A stretch of 64,000 bases of DNA. It comes from Allomuricauda sp. Lineage in GTDB: Bacteria > Bacteroidota > Bacteroidia > Flavobacteriales > Flavobacteriaceae. The notes beneath the pieces were generated by a model. It was not told the DNA's origin. It did no database searches and worked only from the letters and a program-made list of their open reading frames with translations. Position 1 is the stretch's first letter; each line of letters starts with the position of its first letter. The position numbers were made by a program, and so were the translations under genes. The DNA lies in contig JASBTQ010000038.1 of the NCBI GenBank assembly GCA_030148335.1, forward strand, positions 1 to 64,000, read 5' to 3'. Below are positions 17,927 through 27,144 of the stretch, one piece after another.

Positions 17927-20224
17927 TTATTTCTTCTCTGTGATTTTGGCCGGTACCACGGAGCTGTCGTGCTGCTCGTAATATTGATCCAATAGATCCA
18001 TCATGGCGGTCATAAGATCGCGAGTTTCCAGCAAAAGGGAAAAATAGAGGGTCGTGTTCTTGGGACTGGACTCCTCGGTCCTTGTCCTGGAAACCTGTCT
18101 GTCTATTTTTTGGGAAACCATGTCAAAAAGGTCTTGTTTGGAATCCAAAATGGCCCCTATTTGCTCAAAGGACTTGTCTTCAAAGGCTTTCTGGGTCCTG
18201 TCAAAGAGATCTTCCAGTTTTTGGTCTATTTCCTTCAGCTCCTTGATTTGGTTATACTTCAATTTCTTATGGTTGTTGTGCACATGGTTATAGCTCACTT
18301 TTCCGATATATTCAAGCGACTGTGAAATATCGGTCAGGTGCCCCATGGCATTGATGTAAAAATTACTTGCCCCAATGTGGGCTTCCTCCAAGTTCTTGAT
18401 GAAATAAAAGGTATGTTCCCGCAGATCTTCGATTTCCCCAGCCAACTTATTGCCCTGTTTTTTGTTCTTCTTCAAAAAGTTGAGGTCCTGTTTGGCCAAC
18501 CCGTTTATGGAATTGGAATAGATCTTTTTGCTACGTTTTACCACATTGGCAATGTTGGTGGCACTTTCTTCGATCACACCCTGTATGGAGCTGCTCTCCG
18601 CCCTTCGTAGGCGATCTTCTACCTTGATTTCTTTTGTCTTCTTGTTATAGGAGATATAGTTCCTTACCAAGAGCAGCACGGCCGCAAACAATAAAATGGC
18701 TATGGCCGCGCCCTTGCCAAAACTGATGAGGGCCAAAATGGTTCCAGCTGCAATAAAAGCTATAATGGCTGTGCTGAACCACCCCGCGATCACATTGAGC
18801 ACCCCTGCAACCCGGTAAACAGCACTTTCGGCCCCCCATGCCCTATCGGCCAAAGAGGTTCCCATGGCCACCATAAAAGTTACATAGGTGGTGGAAAGCG
18901 GCAATTTGTACGATGTGGCCACGGAAATCAGGATACCGGCCACCATGAGGTTCACCGAGGCCCTGATCATATCAAAGGCAGGCAAATGGTGTACTTTGTC
19001 CCTGGACAGGTTGATCACAGGTTTGTTGAATCTCTTGTCAACAGATGTCTTTACGCTGGAAGGGACCATGGATGAAACCCAATCCGAAACGGCTATGGAG
19101 TATCGGACAAGGCTTCGCGACAGATAATTGGGCTGGAACCTTTCGTTCGCCTCTCCCTCGCGGGAAAGGTTGATCTCGGTGTCGGCCACATATCGGGCCT
19201 TCTTGGAAAGCCATAACGTAGCTACCATCACCATGCCCGAAATGAACAGCAATACGGTAGGGGTCTCCACTTTGGCTGAAAGGACCTCCATACTGAACTC
19301 TGAAGCAGGGACTCCCGAAGCGACCCATGCCTGATAGGACTGCAATCCGGCAATAGGCACACCGATAAAGTTGACAAGGTCGTTGCCCGCAAAGGCAAGG
19401 GCAAGGGAAAAAGTTCCCACCCCGATGATGAGTTTATAGATATTGGTCTTGACAAACAGGATAAGGAGGTACGAAATGAGGGCCCAAGCCAGAAAATTCA
19501 CGACAATAACCTGATAGACACTGGTCTCAAGGAAATTTTTGATGGTCATTCCTCCTATAAAGCCATAGGTGCGATCGGCAAAAGGAGTTCCGCTGATTCC
19601 CTTGATCAAAATGAAATAGGTAATGGCAGAAAGGGCAAGACCTCCAAAAATGGCCCCCGTCCATTTGGGTTTTTTCAAAAAATCGTAGGAGAGCAAAAGC
19701 CTGGAAATCCACTGTACCGCGGCTCCAATAGTAAATGCTATCACCACCGAGGAAAGGATGCCCACAATGATCTCAATAGCCTTTTCGGTGTTGATGTAAT
19801 TGATGACGTCGGAAAAACTTCCGTTTGCGGCCCCAATTTTGATCAATGCCATGGCCACTGCAGCTCCCAAAAGGTTGAACACGATGGAGACCGTGGTGGA
19901 GGTGGGCATGCCCAAGGTGTTGAAAAAGTCCAACAAGAGGATGTCTGTGATCATTACGGCCATAAAGATGAACATGATCTCATCGAAATAGAATTCCCCG
20001 GGGTTAAAGATCCCTTTTCGGGCAACTTCCATAAGTCCGCTGGAAAAAATGGCGCCACAGGCAATGCCTATGCTCGCGACGATCATGATGGTCTTGAAGG
20101 AAAGGGCCTTGGATCCAATGGCTGAGTTCAGGAAGTTCACGGCATCATTGCTCACACCAACAACAAGGTCGGCAATGGCCAGTACTGCAAGCGCAACCAT
20201 TATGAGGAAGTAAATATTGTCCAT
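17927..20224 (-). CDS. Inorganic phosphate transporter, PiT family with C-terminal PhoU-like domain
   Basis: 765-aa inner-membrane transporter. The first PiT repeat contains GVSNDAVNFLNSAIGSKAL (residues about 23-41) and LGMPTSTTVSIVFNLLGAA; the second repeat contains SYKLPLSTTYVTFMVAMGTSLADRAW near residue 460. After the last helices (about residue 540) a long helical cytoplasmic part resembles PhoU (SLEYIGKVSYNHVHNNHKKL). PiT proteins usually span about 500 residues, so the PhoU-like extension is an add-on that is frequent in Bacteroidota. It lies 71 bases downstream of a phosphate-type porin gene, forming a two-membrane phosphate uptake unit. Confidence 0.93.
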   Translation of the reverse strand: MDNIYFLIMVALAVLAIADLVVGVSNDAVNFLNSAIGSKALSFKTIMIVASIGIACGAIFSSGLMEVARKGIFNPGEFYFDEIMFIFMAVMITDILLLDFFNTLGMPTSTTVSIVFNLLGAAVAMALIKIGAANGSFSDVINYINTEKAIEIIVGILSSVVIAFTIGAAVQWISRLLLSYDFLKKPKWTGAIFGGLALSAITYFILIKGISGTPFADRTYGFIGGMTIKNFLETSVYQVIVVNFLAWALISYLLILFVKTNIYKLIIGVGTFSLALAFAGNDLVNFIGVPIAGLQSYQAWVASGVPASEFSMEVLSAKVETPTVLLFISGMVMVATLWLSKKARYVADTEINLSREGEANERFQPNYLSRSLVRYSIAVSDWVSSMVPSSVKTSVDKRFNKPVINLSRDKVHHLPAFDMIRASVNLMVAGILISVATSYKLPLSTTYVTFMVAMGTSLADRAWGAESAVYRVAGVLNVIAGWFSTAIIAFIAAGTILALISFGKGAAIAILLFAAVLLLVRNYISYNKKTKEIKVEDRLRRAESSSIQGVIEESATNIANVVKRSKKIYSNSINGLAKQDLNFLKKNKKQGNKLAGEIEDLREHTFYFIKNLEEAHIGASNFYINAMGHLTDISQSLEYIGKVSYNHVHNNHKKLKYNQIKELKEIDQKLEDLFDRTQKAFEDKSFEQIGAILDSKQDLFDMVSQKIDRQVSRTRTEESSPKNTTLYFSLLLETRDLMTAMMDLLDQYYEQHDSSVVPAKITEKK

Positions 20225-20295
20225 AGTTAAAAATCAAAAAAATTTTTCAAATATCAAGAGATTGACCTACGATTAAGTTATGTTAAGGTTATTTT

Positions 20296-21510
20296 TTATA
20301 GGTGTACGTCCAATTGCAACCGGAACATCACCTCGTCCGTTCCGTTGTCCACATTCAAATAACTCAGGTCTGTTTGCACCTTCAGTTTGTGTCCCACAAT
20401 ATACTTTGAAAGTCCCAGTGTATATTGATCTTCCGGATTTTTTCCAGTGATGTCCCGATCTAATTCTATATGGGTGTACCTTGCGGATACTTCCCAATCG
20501 GTCTTGAAAAGATAGCCAGTCTGAAGGTTCAGGCCATTTCCCACCTGTACAATGTCCCCCGTTTCCGTGCCGTCCATATTGATGGCCACAGGATTGTCCG
20601 CATCTCGATGGGCATACTCGCCCATGAAGGAAAACCCACGGTATTTGAACATGAAGTCCCCGAACAGGGTTGAAATGTCCGTTTGGTACAATCCGGTATC
20701 CGTTTGCATAAAAGAGCCCATGTTGCTACGGGTCCTTACGGCATCTTTGTTGATGTCATAGGTAACCCCGACCATCAGTTTAGGACTCGGTTCCCGGTTC
20801 AGGTCGGCCCCTTTGTAATCCCCTTTGGAAATGAATTTTCCAAAGGGAAGGAATTCCAACCGTGAGGTGTATTGGTGTCCTCCCAAGTTACCTTTGGTAA
20901 CGTTCCGTCCCTCACCTTGCGAGAAGGCAAATTTTTCTCGTACCAACGCTTTTTTTCCCAATTTGAAATGATGTCTCAGCTGAAAGCCCATGTCGCGGTC
21001 TATATTGAATCTGCTGTTGAGCAACGATCTGTCCACCTGCTGGAGGTCTCCCGAGGAGATGACCCGCTCAATGTTCCCGGGAAGTTTGGTCTGTCCGAAC
21101 CAAAGTTCAAAATTTTCATAAAAGTTCCACATCACCACGGCATCCAAAATGTATCTGGGAGTGTTTCCCGTAAACTCCGAACCGCCCGAAATATCACGGT
21201 TGGAGAGTCCAAGCTCCAATTTGTACCTGAGTTTTGGGGTGTGGACAAATCCATCAAATTTCAATCGGGCCCTACGTACCAAAAAATTCTGTTCAGGGTT
21301 TCCAAGCCCTTCATCCTCGTTTTCGGTCCAAGACGAAACGGCCAAGATCTGCATCCTTGCCCCCACCTTTGCGGTCCAGCTGCTGTCCTTCCCCACAATA
21401 TTGAACAGTCCATTGCCAAATGTGGATTGGGCTTGGTATTGCGAATAGGAAAAATGAATGCATAGGAAAAGAAAGTAGGACCCCATCAGGGCCAACTTTT
21501 TGATATCCAT
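20296..21510 (-). CDS. Porin, phosphate-selective OprO/OprP type
   Basis: 404 aa with signal peptide (ALMGSYFLFLCIHFSYSQ) and a beta-barrel pattern of alternating aromatic strands. NFLVRRARLKFDGFVHTPKLRYK is the recognisable start of the phosphate-selective porin barrel, and the C-terminal strand ends in FRLQLDVHL. It forms an outer-membrane channel for anions such as phosphate or polyphosphate. The transporter downstream supports phosphate. A strong minus-strand hairpin-T run (21597-21627) lies 87 bases upstream of the start and may be an attenuator or the end of another RNA. Confidence 0.88.
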   Translation of the reverse strand: MDIKKLALMGSYFLFLCIHFSYSQYQAQSTFGNGLFNIVGKDSSWTAKVGARMQILAVSSWTENEDEGLGNPEQNFLVRRARLKFDGFVHTPKLRYKLELGLSNRDISGGSEFTGNTPRYILDAVVMWNFYENFELWFGQTKLPGNIERVISSGDLQQVDRSLLNSRFNIDRDMGFQLRHHFKLGKKALVREKFAFSQGEGRNVTKGNLGGHQYTSRLEFLPFGKFISKGDYKGADLNREPSPKLMVGVTYDINKDAVRTRSNMGSFMQTDTGLYQTDISTLFGDFMFKYRGFSFMGEYAHRDADNPVAINMDGTETGDIVQVGNGLNLQTGYLFKTDWEVSARYTHIELDRDITGKNPEDQYTLGLSKYIVGHKLKVQTDLSYLNVDNGTDEVMFRLQLDVHL

Positions 21511-21836
21511 TACAGTACTAGTTTTTGTCGCTGCAAAGAACCGTACCCAATGTTAAATTAATGTTTCCTGTATGTTATGATAAAAATGTATTCTACGAAA
21601 AAGGGCCGCCTTATTAAAAAGACGGCCATAGGATTTCGAAGAATAGTCGACAAAAACTAATATCCGTAACGAAAACCTTATTGTAAACCTTACAAAATAG
21701 GTGCTTCTAAATGTCCTAAGTGTAATGCTAAAATGAAGAAATCATTAAAATTCAAAATGTTGCAGGAAACAAGGGTACTTTCAGGTTGGCTTGGCGCATA
21801 TGAAAGCTTAGACGTATATTGCACCAATAGTAAATT
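21511..21836. other. 326-bp divergent intergenic region between the phosphate porin and dgt
   Basis: No convincing gene. It holds the minus-strand terminator at 21597-21627. The plus strand around 21709-21733 can be read as a short open stretch containing CPKCN, but it has no clear start and runs out of frame into dgt, so I do not call it. A possible dgt promoter is TATATTG at 21815-21821, with a TTG 21 bases upstream. Confidence 0.5.
21597..21627 (-). terminator. Orphan minus-strand Rho-independent terminator or attenuator
   Basis: On the minus strand a 9-bp stem (GGCCGTCTT with AAGGCGGCC, one G-U pair) and a 6-base loop are followed by CTTTTT. No gene is visible upstream on this strand, so it either terminates a small RNA or sits in the leader of the porin/PiT operon. 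Confidence 0.6.
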
Positions 21837-23195
21837 ATGGATTGGGAACAGCTACTTTCACTACGGAGATTTGGGGACAAAGGCAAAAGATTGCGCAAGG
21901 AGCAGAACGAGACCCGTTTGGGTTTTGAAGTGGATTATGACCGCATCATTTTCTCCTCGGCCTTCAGAAGCCTTCAGGATAAGACACAGGTGATACCGAT
22001 GCCCATCAGCGTTGGGTCCAAAAAGGATTTTGTGCACACCCGCCTCACCCACAGTTTGGAGGTTTCCGTAGTGGGTAGGAGCCTTGGTCGTATCGCCGGG
22101 CAACAGATTTTAACCAAGTATCCCTTTTTGTCCGAAGTGCACGGCTATCAGTTCAATGATTTTGGGGCCATTGTGGCCGCTGCCGCCTTGGCGCACGACA
22201 TTGGCAACCCGCCCTTTGGGCACAGTGGGGAAAAGGCCATTGGAAATTATTTTACGCAAGGCAGCGGAAAAAAATATCGGGACGTCCTTTCCGATGTGGA
22301 ATATCAGGATTTGATTGACTTTGAAGGCAACGCAAACGGGTTTAAACTGTTGACCGAATCCAGGGAAGGGGTGCCAGGGGGGCTTCGATTGAGCTATGCC
22401 ACTTTGGGCACTTTTATGAAATACCCCAAGGCTTCGTTGCCCAAAAAGCCTTCCCGACATATTGCGGACAAAAAGTTTGGGTATTTCCAATCGGAAAAGG
22501 ATTTCTTCTTGGAAGTTGCCGAAGAAATTGGACTGGTGCCAAATCTCAATGCCCCTGGGACGGCTTTTTTTCGACATCCGTTGACCTATTTGGTGGAGGC
22601 GGCCGATGATATCTGCTACACCATCATCGATTTTGAGGATGGCATCAATCTGGGGCTTGTGCCGGAAGAATATGCACTGGAATACCTCATCAACTTGGTG
22701 AAGGGGAACATCAACACCCAAAAATACAACGCCATGACAAGTTCCAGTGATCGGTTGAGCTATTTGAGGGCGTTGGCCATCAACACTCTGATCGGTGATG
22801 CCGTTGAGGTTTTTGTGGCAAACGAGGACAAGATCTTGGAAGGCAATTTTGACGCCGCTCTTTTGGACAAGGGAAAATACAAGGCCCAAGTGGACGATAT
22901 CATCAAATTGAGTGTGGAAAGGATCTATCAGTCCACCGAGGTGATCGACAAGGAATTGGCGGGCTATCGGATCCTATCCGACCTTTTGGAAATGTACACC
23001 ACGGCACTTGTGAATATCAAGGAAGGGCGTGACACCAATTATGATCGATTGCTCGTGAAAAGTCTGCCCGAAATGTATCGGAAAACAGATGTGGACATCT
23101 ACACCATATTATTGGGCACTAGTTGCTTTGTGGCCAGTCTTTCGGACAGTGCCGCTGTTCACATCCACGATAAATTGACGGGAAGGACGATCTAA
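21837..23195 (+). CDS. dgt: Deoxyguanosinetriphosphate triphosphohydrolase-like HD protein
   Basis: 452 aa. HD-superfamily dNTP triphosphohydrolase that removes tripolyphosphate from dGTP. Metal ligands are visible in FVHTRLTHSLEVSVVGR (His), LAHDIGNPPFGHSGE (His-Asp) and the distal aspartate in LVEAADDICY. The N-terminal RKEQNETRLGFEVDYDRII segment is standard for the family. It converges with the DUF3078 gene, and the two stops overlap by 4 bases. Together with dxs and tadA it forms a gene order common in flavobacteria. Confidence 0.92.
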   Translation: MDWEQLLSLRRFGDKGKRLRKEQNETRLGFEVDYDRIIFSSAFRSLQDKTQVIPMPISVGSKKDFVHTRLTHSLEVSVVGRSLGRIAGQQILTKYPFLSEVHGYQFNDFGAIVAAAALAHDIGNPPFGHSGEKAIGNYFTQGSGKKYRDVLSDVEYQDLIDFEGNANGFKLLTESREGVPGGLRLSYATLGTFMKYPKASLPKKPSRHIADKKFGYFQSEKDFFLEVAEEIGLVPNLNAPGTAFFRHPLTYLVEAADDICYTIIDFEDGINLGLVPEEYALEYLINLVKGNINTQKYNAMTSSSDRLSYLRALAINTLIGDAVEVFVANEDKILEGNFDAALLDKGKYKAQVDDIIKLSVERIYQSTEVIDKELAGYRILSDLLEMYTTALVNIKEGRDTNYDRLLVKSLPEMYRKTDVDIYTILLGTSCFVASLSDSAAVHIHDKLTGRTI

Positions 23196-24250
23196 AAATT
23201 GTATAGGATGCCCACTCCCAGCAGCTGCTTGAACTGGATACGGGCGATGCCGGGATCAATGACGGTGCCATCTTCTGCAAACACTTCATCAAACTTGATG
23301 TCATCGTCAAAAATGAGATGGGTGCCTATGTTCGCATTGATGTACTCATTGACCTTGAGGTTGAAGCTCATTTCCCAATCCACATCGATATTGCCAAAAC
23401 TCCGCACATAATCGGTGTAAAGGTTGATTCGATGCTTCATCTGCACATTTTTCAAGATTTCCTTTTCCCAGGTATTGGTGACCAGGAAACCCATTTCCAT
23501 GAACACATTCTCTCCTTCTTCCACACCGAATGAACCCAGGTTGGACAGGGTCTCGTCCAGAACAAAGGTGGATTTCATGGTTGCTGGGGAAATATAGAGG
23601 TTGAACTTGTCGTTGGGTGGGATATAGGAAGTACCAACACCCACAAAAAGATATCCAGGGGCCATGAACCGGGAAATGGGGTTTTCCCGATCCGGATATT
23701 TGAAACCGTTCGAGAATTGGGTGTTGAAATTCGCTTTTACCGAATAGTACCAGTTGGTTATGGTATCCCTTCTGAAACTTATGGTGGTCGAAAGCCGGAG
23801 CTGATCGTCCGTTTTTCGGAGTTTTCTACCTTCTTGGGCGTTCATGCCATACCGTAGCTGTGCCTCATTGTCCCAGTTCAGATAACGGAACTTATAGTTT
23901 CGGGCAAATCGAAAGCTCGCCAACGCAGAAACGGAATTGTCGCCCCCTGCGTTCCAGTTCACAAAGGAAACCTCATTGATGTTGAGGCCAAATTCATTGA
24001 CCTTTTTCCAAAAGGAAGTGGGCTTGAAACGTTTGTACCATTTTTTCAATGGCTGTACCCGGTTCAGCACGGTCCGTGGATCGGTCAACTTTGCTTCTCG
24101 GGTAAGATATCTGAGTTTGGTGTCCTTGATGCGGACAATCTTGAACCCCGTTTCCGTGCTATCGGGTTCGAAGACTTTTAAACGATTGCTCTGCGCATGT
24201 GTTGAAAAGGAAACAGTAAGGAATAAAATCAGAAAACAAATTATCCGCAT
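23192..24250 (-). CDS. DUF3078 domain-containing secreted/outer-membrane protein
   Basis: 352 aa with a cleavable signal peptide (ICFLILFLTVSFSTHAQ). The mature part has the DUF3078 pattern FWKKVNEFGLNINEVSFVNW near residue 80, GGDNSVSALA, and many amphipathic beta-strands ending in an aromatic-terminated strand (LLGVGILYNF). This suggests an outer-membrane beta-barrel. Function unknown. The start overlaps the dxs 3' end by 10 bases, so it is probably co-transcribed with dxs. Confidence 0.85.
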   Translation of the reverse strand: MRIICFLILFLTVSFSTHAQSNRLKVFEPDSTETGFKIVRIKDTKLRYLTREAKLTDPRTVLNRVQPLKKWYKRFKPTSFWKKVNEFGLNINEVSFVNWNAGGDNSVSALASFRFARNYKFRYLNWDNEAQLRYGMNAQEGRKLRKTDDQLRLSTTISFRRDTITNWYYSVKANFNTQFSNGFKYPDRENPISRFMAPGYLFVGVGTSYIPPNDKFNLYISPATMKSTFVLDETLSNLGSFGVEEGENVFMEMGFLVTNTWEKEILKNVQMKHRINLYTDYVRSFGNIDVDWEMSFNLKVNEYINANIGTHLIFDDDIKFDEVFAEDGTVIDPGIARIQFKQLLGVGILYNF

Positions 24251-26019
24251 TGGTCCAAGGTTGATTGTATGTGTGAAAAAATTGTATCAAAATCTATACC
24301 AGCCATCTGGTGTGTCTCTTCCATTGTGCCATGATCCACAAACTTGTCCGGAATACCAAGAATGGTAACAGGTTTGGACATCCGTTCCCCGTTTGCAAAT
24401 TCCAATACCGCCGATCCGAATCCCCCCATTTGGCACCCATCCTCCACGGTGATGATATGATCGTAGCGTTCAAAAATAGTACGGAGCATTTTTTTGTCCA
24501 AGGGTTTGGCAAATCGCATATCGTAATGGCCAACGCTTTCGGGTACATCCAAAGCGGCTATGGCCCGTTCCACCTCATTCCCGATATGGCCAATGGAAAG
24601 CACGGCCACTTTGGTGCCTTCCCCCAGGCATCTGGCCGTCCCGATTTCAATGGGTTCAAAGTCATTTTTCCAATCCAAGGTCGTGCCCTGTCCTCTGGGA
24701 TACCGGATGGCAATGGGGCCATTTAACCCCAACTGGGCAGTGTACATGATGTTCCTCAGCTCTATCTCATTCATCGGGGCAAAAACAACAAGGTTGGGGA
24801 TACATCTCAAATAGGCAAGATCAAATACCCCATGATGCGTTGGCCCATCTTGCCCCACCAACCCCGCACGATCCAAACAGAAGATTACAGGAATATTCTG
24901 CAGGGCCACATCGTGAATGACCTGATCATAGGCCCGTTGTAAAAAAGTGGAATAGATGTTACAAAAAGGAACAAGTCCCTGTGTGGCCATACCTGCCGCC
25001 AAGGTGACCGCGTGCTGTTCGGCAATCCCCACGTCAAATGCCCGGTGCGGCATTTTGTCCATCATGAACTTTAGGGAGCTTCCAGTGGGCATGGCCGGGG
25101 TGATTCCCACAATTTTGTCGTTTTTCTCGGCCAATTCCACCAACGTATGCCCAAACACATCTTGATATTTGGGCGGCTCAGCCTCCTTCGTTTTTTTGAA
25201 GCGCTCCCCGGTCACTTTATCAAATTTCCCAGGGGCGTGATAGACCACTTGGTCCTCTTCGGCCTTTTTCAGCCCTCTTCCCTTGGTGGTTATGATGTGC
25301 AACAGTTTTGGCCCATCCAGTTGTTTCAAACGTTCCAACTCATTGATCAAGGACCCAATGTCATGGCCATCTATGGGTCCGGAATAGTTCAGGTTGAGGC
25401 ATTCGAAGATGTTTTCGTCCTTTGCGGTTCCTTTTTTGACATTGGTGAGGTATTTTTTGAGCGCCCCTACGCTGGGGTCTATGCCAATGGCGTTGTCGTT
25501 CAGGATGATGAGTGCGTTCACATCGGTAACCCCCAGATGGTTGAGCCCCTCGAAGGCCATCCCACTGGCAATGGAAGCATCGCCCACCACGGCAATATGC
25601 TGTTTGGTACGGTCGCCGTTCAACCTTGAGGCCATGGCCATGCCCAAAATGGCGGAAATGGCGGTGGAACTGTGGCCCGTGCCAAAATCATCGTACACAC
25701 TTTCGCTTCGTTTGGGAAATCCGCTGATGCCACCAAGTTGCCTGTTGGTTTCAAAAATTTCCTTTCTTCCTGTCAATATCTTATGCCCGTAGGCTTGGTG
25801 GCCGACATCCCAAATCAGCTTATCTTTTGGAGCATCAAAGACATAATGAAGGGCAATGGTCAGTTCCACGACTCCCAAACTGGCACCAAGGTGACCTTCC
25901 TTGGTGGATACAATGTCAATGATGAACTCCCTCAATTCTTGGGCAAGTCTGGGAAGTTCGTCCAGGCCCAATTTTTTGAGGTCTTCAGGGGAATTGATAT
26001 GTGTTAAAAGTCTTTCCAA
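24241..26019 (-). CDS. dxs: 1-deoxy-D-xylulose-5-phosphate synthase
   Basis: 592-aa thiamine-diphosphate enzyme condensing pyruvate and glyceraldehyde 3-phosphate, the first step of the MEP isoprenoid pathway. Visible landmarks are LIWDVGHQAYGHKILTGR, the ThDP motif VVGDASIASGMAFEGLNH to ILNDN, the DRAGLVGQDGPTHHG segment and the C-terminal transketolase domain (HIITVEDGCQMGGFGSAV). It supplies precursors for the polyprenyl synthase and carotenoid genes at 39650-41772. It is slightly shorter than the roughly 620-residue E. coli enzyme but has all domains. Confidence 0.96.
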   Translation of the reverse strand: MERLLTHINSPEDLKKLGLDELPRLAQELREFIIDIVSTKEGHLGASLGVVELTIALHYVFDAPKDKLIWDVGHQAYGHKILTGRKEIFETNRQLGGISGFPKRSESVYDDFGTGHSSTAISAILGMAMASRLNGDRTKQHIAVVGDASIASGMAFEGLNHLGVTDVNALIILNDNAIGIDPSVGALKKYLTNVKKGTAKDENIFECLNLNYSGPIDGHDIGSLINELERLKQLDGPKLLHIITTKGRGLKKAEEDQVVYHAPGKFDKVTGERFKKTKEAEPPKYQDVFGHTLVELAEKNDKIVGITPAMPTGSSLKFMMDKMPHRAFDVGIAEQHAVTLAAGMATQGLVPFCNIYSTFLQRAYDQVIHDVALQNIPVIFCLDRAGLVGQDGPTHHGVFDLAYLRCIPNLVVFAPMNEIELRNIMYTAQLGLNGPIAIRYPRGQGTTLDWKNDFEPIEIGTARCLGEGTKVAVLSIGHIGNEVERAIAALDVPESVGHYDMRFAKPLDKKMLRTIFERYDHIITVEDGCQMGGFGSAVLEFANGERMSKPVTILGIPDKFVDHGTMEETHQMAGIDFDTIFSHIQSTLDQCG

Positions 26020-26106
26020 GGCACAAAAAACAAAAGTACCGATTATCGACTAACTTTTTTTATGCGTAGCTTAGCCCATCCGTGAATTTTTCAATTTTTT
26101 TTTCGA

Positions 26107-26553
26107 ATGAACCTCTTCGATGACCACTATTTCATGAAAAAAGCCCTGCAACAGGCCGAAACCGCTTTCGAGATGGGGGAAGTGCCCGTTGGCGCAGTGG
26201 TGGTGGTGAACAATAGAATCATTGGCAGTGGCCACAACCTTACCGAGCGTTTAAAAGATGTCACGGCACATGCCGAAATGCAGGCCATCACGGCGGCTTC
26301 TAATTTTTTGGGAGGCAAATACCTGCACGGGTGCACACTCTACGTCACCCTTGAACCCTGTCAGATGTGCGCAGGTGCACTCTACTGGAGCCAGATTTCC
26401 AAAGTGGTGTATGGGGCCGCCGATCTGGAGCGTGGGTTCAGTGTGGTGGGCGGAAACCTACACCCAAAGACTGAGATTTTTGGAGGGGTCATGGAAAATG
26501 AGGCTTCCGAACTGCTCAAAAGGTTCTTTGTCCAGAGAAGGAACCTGAACTAA
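26107..26553 (+). CDS. tadA: Nucleoside deaminase, tRNA adenosine(34) deaminase type
   Basis: 148-aa zinc deaminase. The catalytic motif THAEM-type AHAEMQAI (His ligand and proton-shuttling Glu) and the zinc pair in LEPCQMCAGAL are both present, and the surrounding VPVGAVVV and GGKYLHGCTLYVTLEP match TadA. TadA converts A34 to inosine in tRNA-Arg; some homologues instead deaminate guanine or cytosine, but length and motifs favour TadA. It is divergent from dxs. Confidence 0.9.
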   Translation: MNLFDDHYFMKKALQQAETAFEMGEVPVGAVVVVNNRIIGSGHNLTERLKDVTAHAEMQAITAASNFLGGKYLHGCTLYVTLEPCQMCAGALYWSQISKVVYGAADLERGFSVVGGNLHPKTEIFGGVMENEASELLKRFFVQRRNLN

Positions 26554-26576
26554 AAAACCCCGGCAGTGCCAGGGTT
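26552..26576 (-). terminator. Terminator of the cold-shock gene (minus strand)
   Basis: A stem AACCCTGGC/GCCGGGGTT with one mismatch and a three-base loop is followed by TTTTTT on the minus strand. On the plus strand it lies directly after the tadA stop and could also slow tadA transcription. Confidence 0.7.
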
Positions 26577-26604
26577 CTACAAAAATCAAAATAAAATATT
26601 GTTG

Positions 26605-26799
26605 TTATCCGATTACCCGCACACGTGCAGCAACCACTCCTTTTCTACCGTCTTCTTCGATGTATTCTACTTTGTCACCTTCGTTCAATTCCACCCCGTT
26701 CAAAGCCGTAACATGAACGAAGATGTCCTTTCCTGTGTCGTCGTTGGTAATGAACCCATAACCTTTGGACCCATTAAAAAATTTTACTGTACCAGTCAT
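26605..26799 (-). CDS. Cold-shock domain protein (CspA family)
   Basis: 64-aa single-domain OB-fold RNA/DNA chaperone. RNP1 is represented by GYGFI (KGYGFITNDD) and RNP2 by DIFVHVTAL. The start MTGTVKFFN and the end VVAARVRVIG match full-length bacterial cold-shock proteins. It is monocistronic with its own terminator. Confidence 0.96.
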   Translation of the reverse strand: MTGTVKFFNGSKGYGFITNDDTGKDIFVHVTALNGVELNEGDKVEYIEEDGRKGVVAARVRVIG

Positions 26800-26880
26800 T
26801 AAAATAAATAATTTGTTAAAACACGAAAGTAGAGTTTTTTGTCTCCCGATGAATAAATTGAATATTAAATCTTAAGAAAA

Positions 26881-27144
26881 TTATTGATTTTCAGTCTTTT
26901 TTCGCTCCTTTTCTTGCATTTTCTTAATGTTTTCCTTAGTCAGCATATAATCTTTCATGTTTTTGCCCTTGCTTTCCTTCATCAGAAAGAGGGGCATGGC
27001 CACAAAAAACAGCCCCACGGTGCCCAAGCCAATGCACTTATGGCCCAGGCCCGGGTCTTCTTCCTTGATGGAAAAACCATAGATGATGGAAGCGATGGCG
27101 GCCAAGGTGACCAGAACGATGATATATTTGAACTTGAATTTCAT
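26881..27144 (-). CDS. Small hypothetical two-TM membrane protein
   Basis: 87 aa with two predicted transmembrane helices (about residues 6-24 and 37-54), separated by a short loop (KEEDPGLGHKCIG) and followed by a lysine-rich cytoplasmic tail. No family recognised. The start overlaps the stop of the upstream ClC gene by 4 bases (ATGA), so it is translationally coupled to it and may be an accessory subunit; that is inference. Confidence 0.7.
   Translation of the reverse strand: MKFKFKYIIVLVTLAAIASIIYGFSIKEEDPGLGHKCIGLGTVGLFFVAMPLFLMKESKGKNMKDYMLTKENIKKMQEKERKKTENQ

Noticed and set aside
21709-21836. Short zinc-ribbon-like peptide (contains CPKCN) upstream of dgt
   Set aside because: No convincing start codon, one CxxC only, and the frame runs into dgt out of phase; conservation would be needed to support it.
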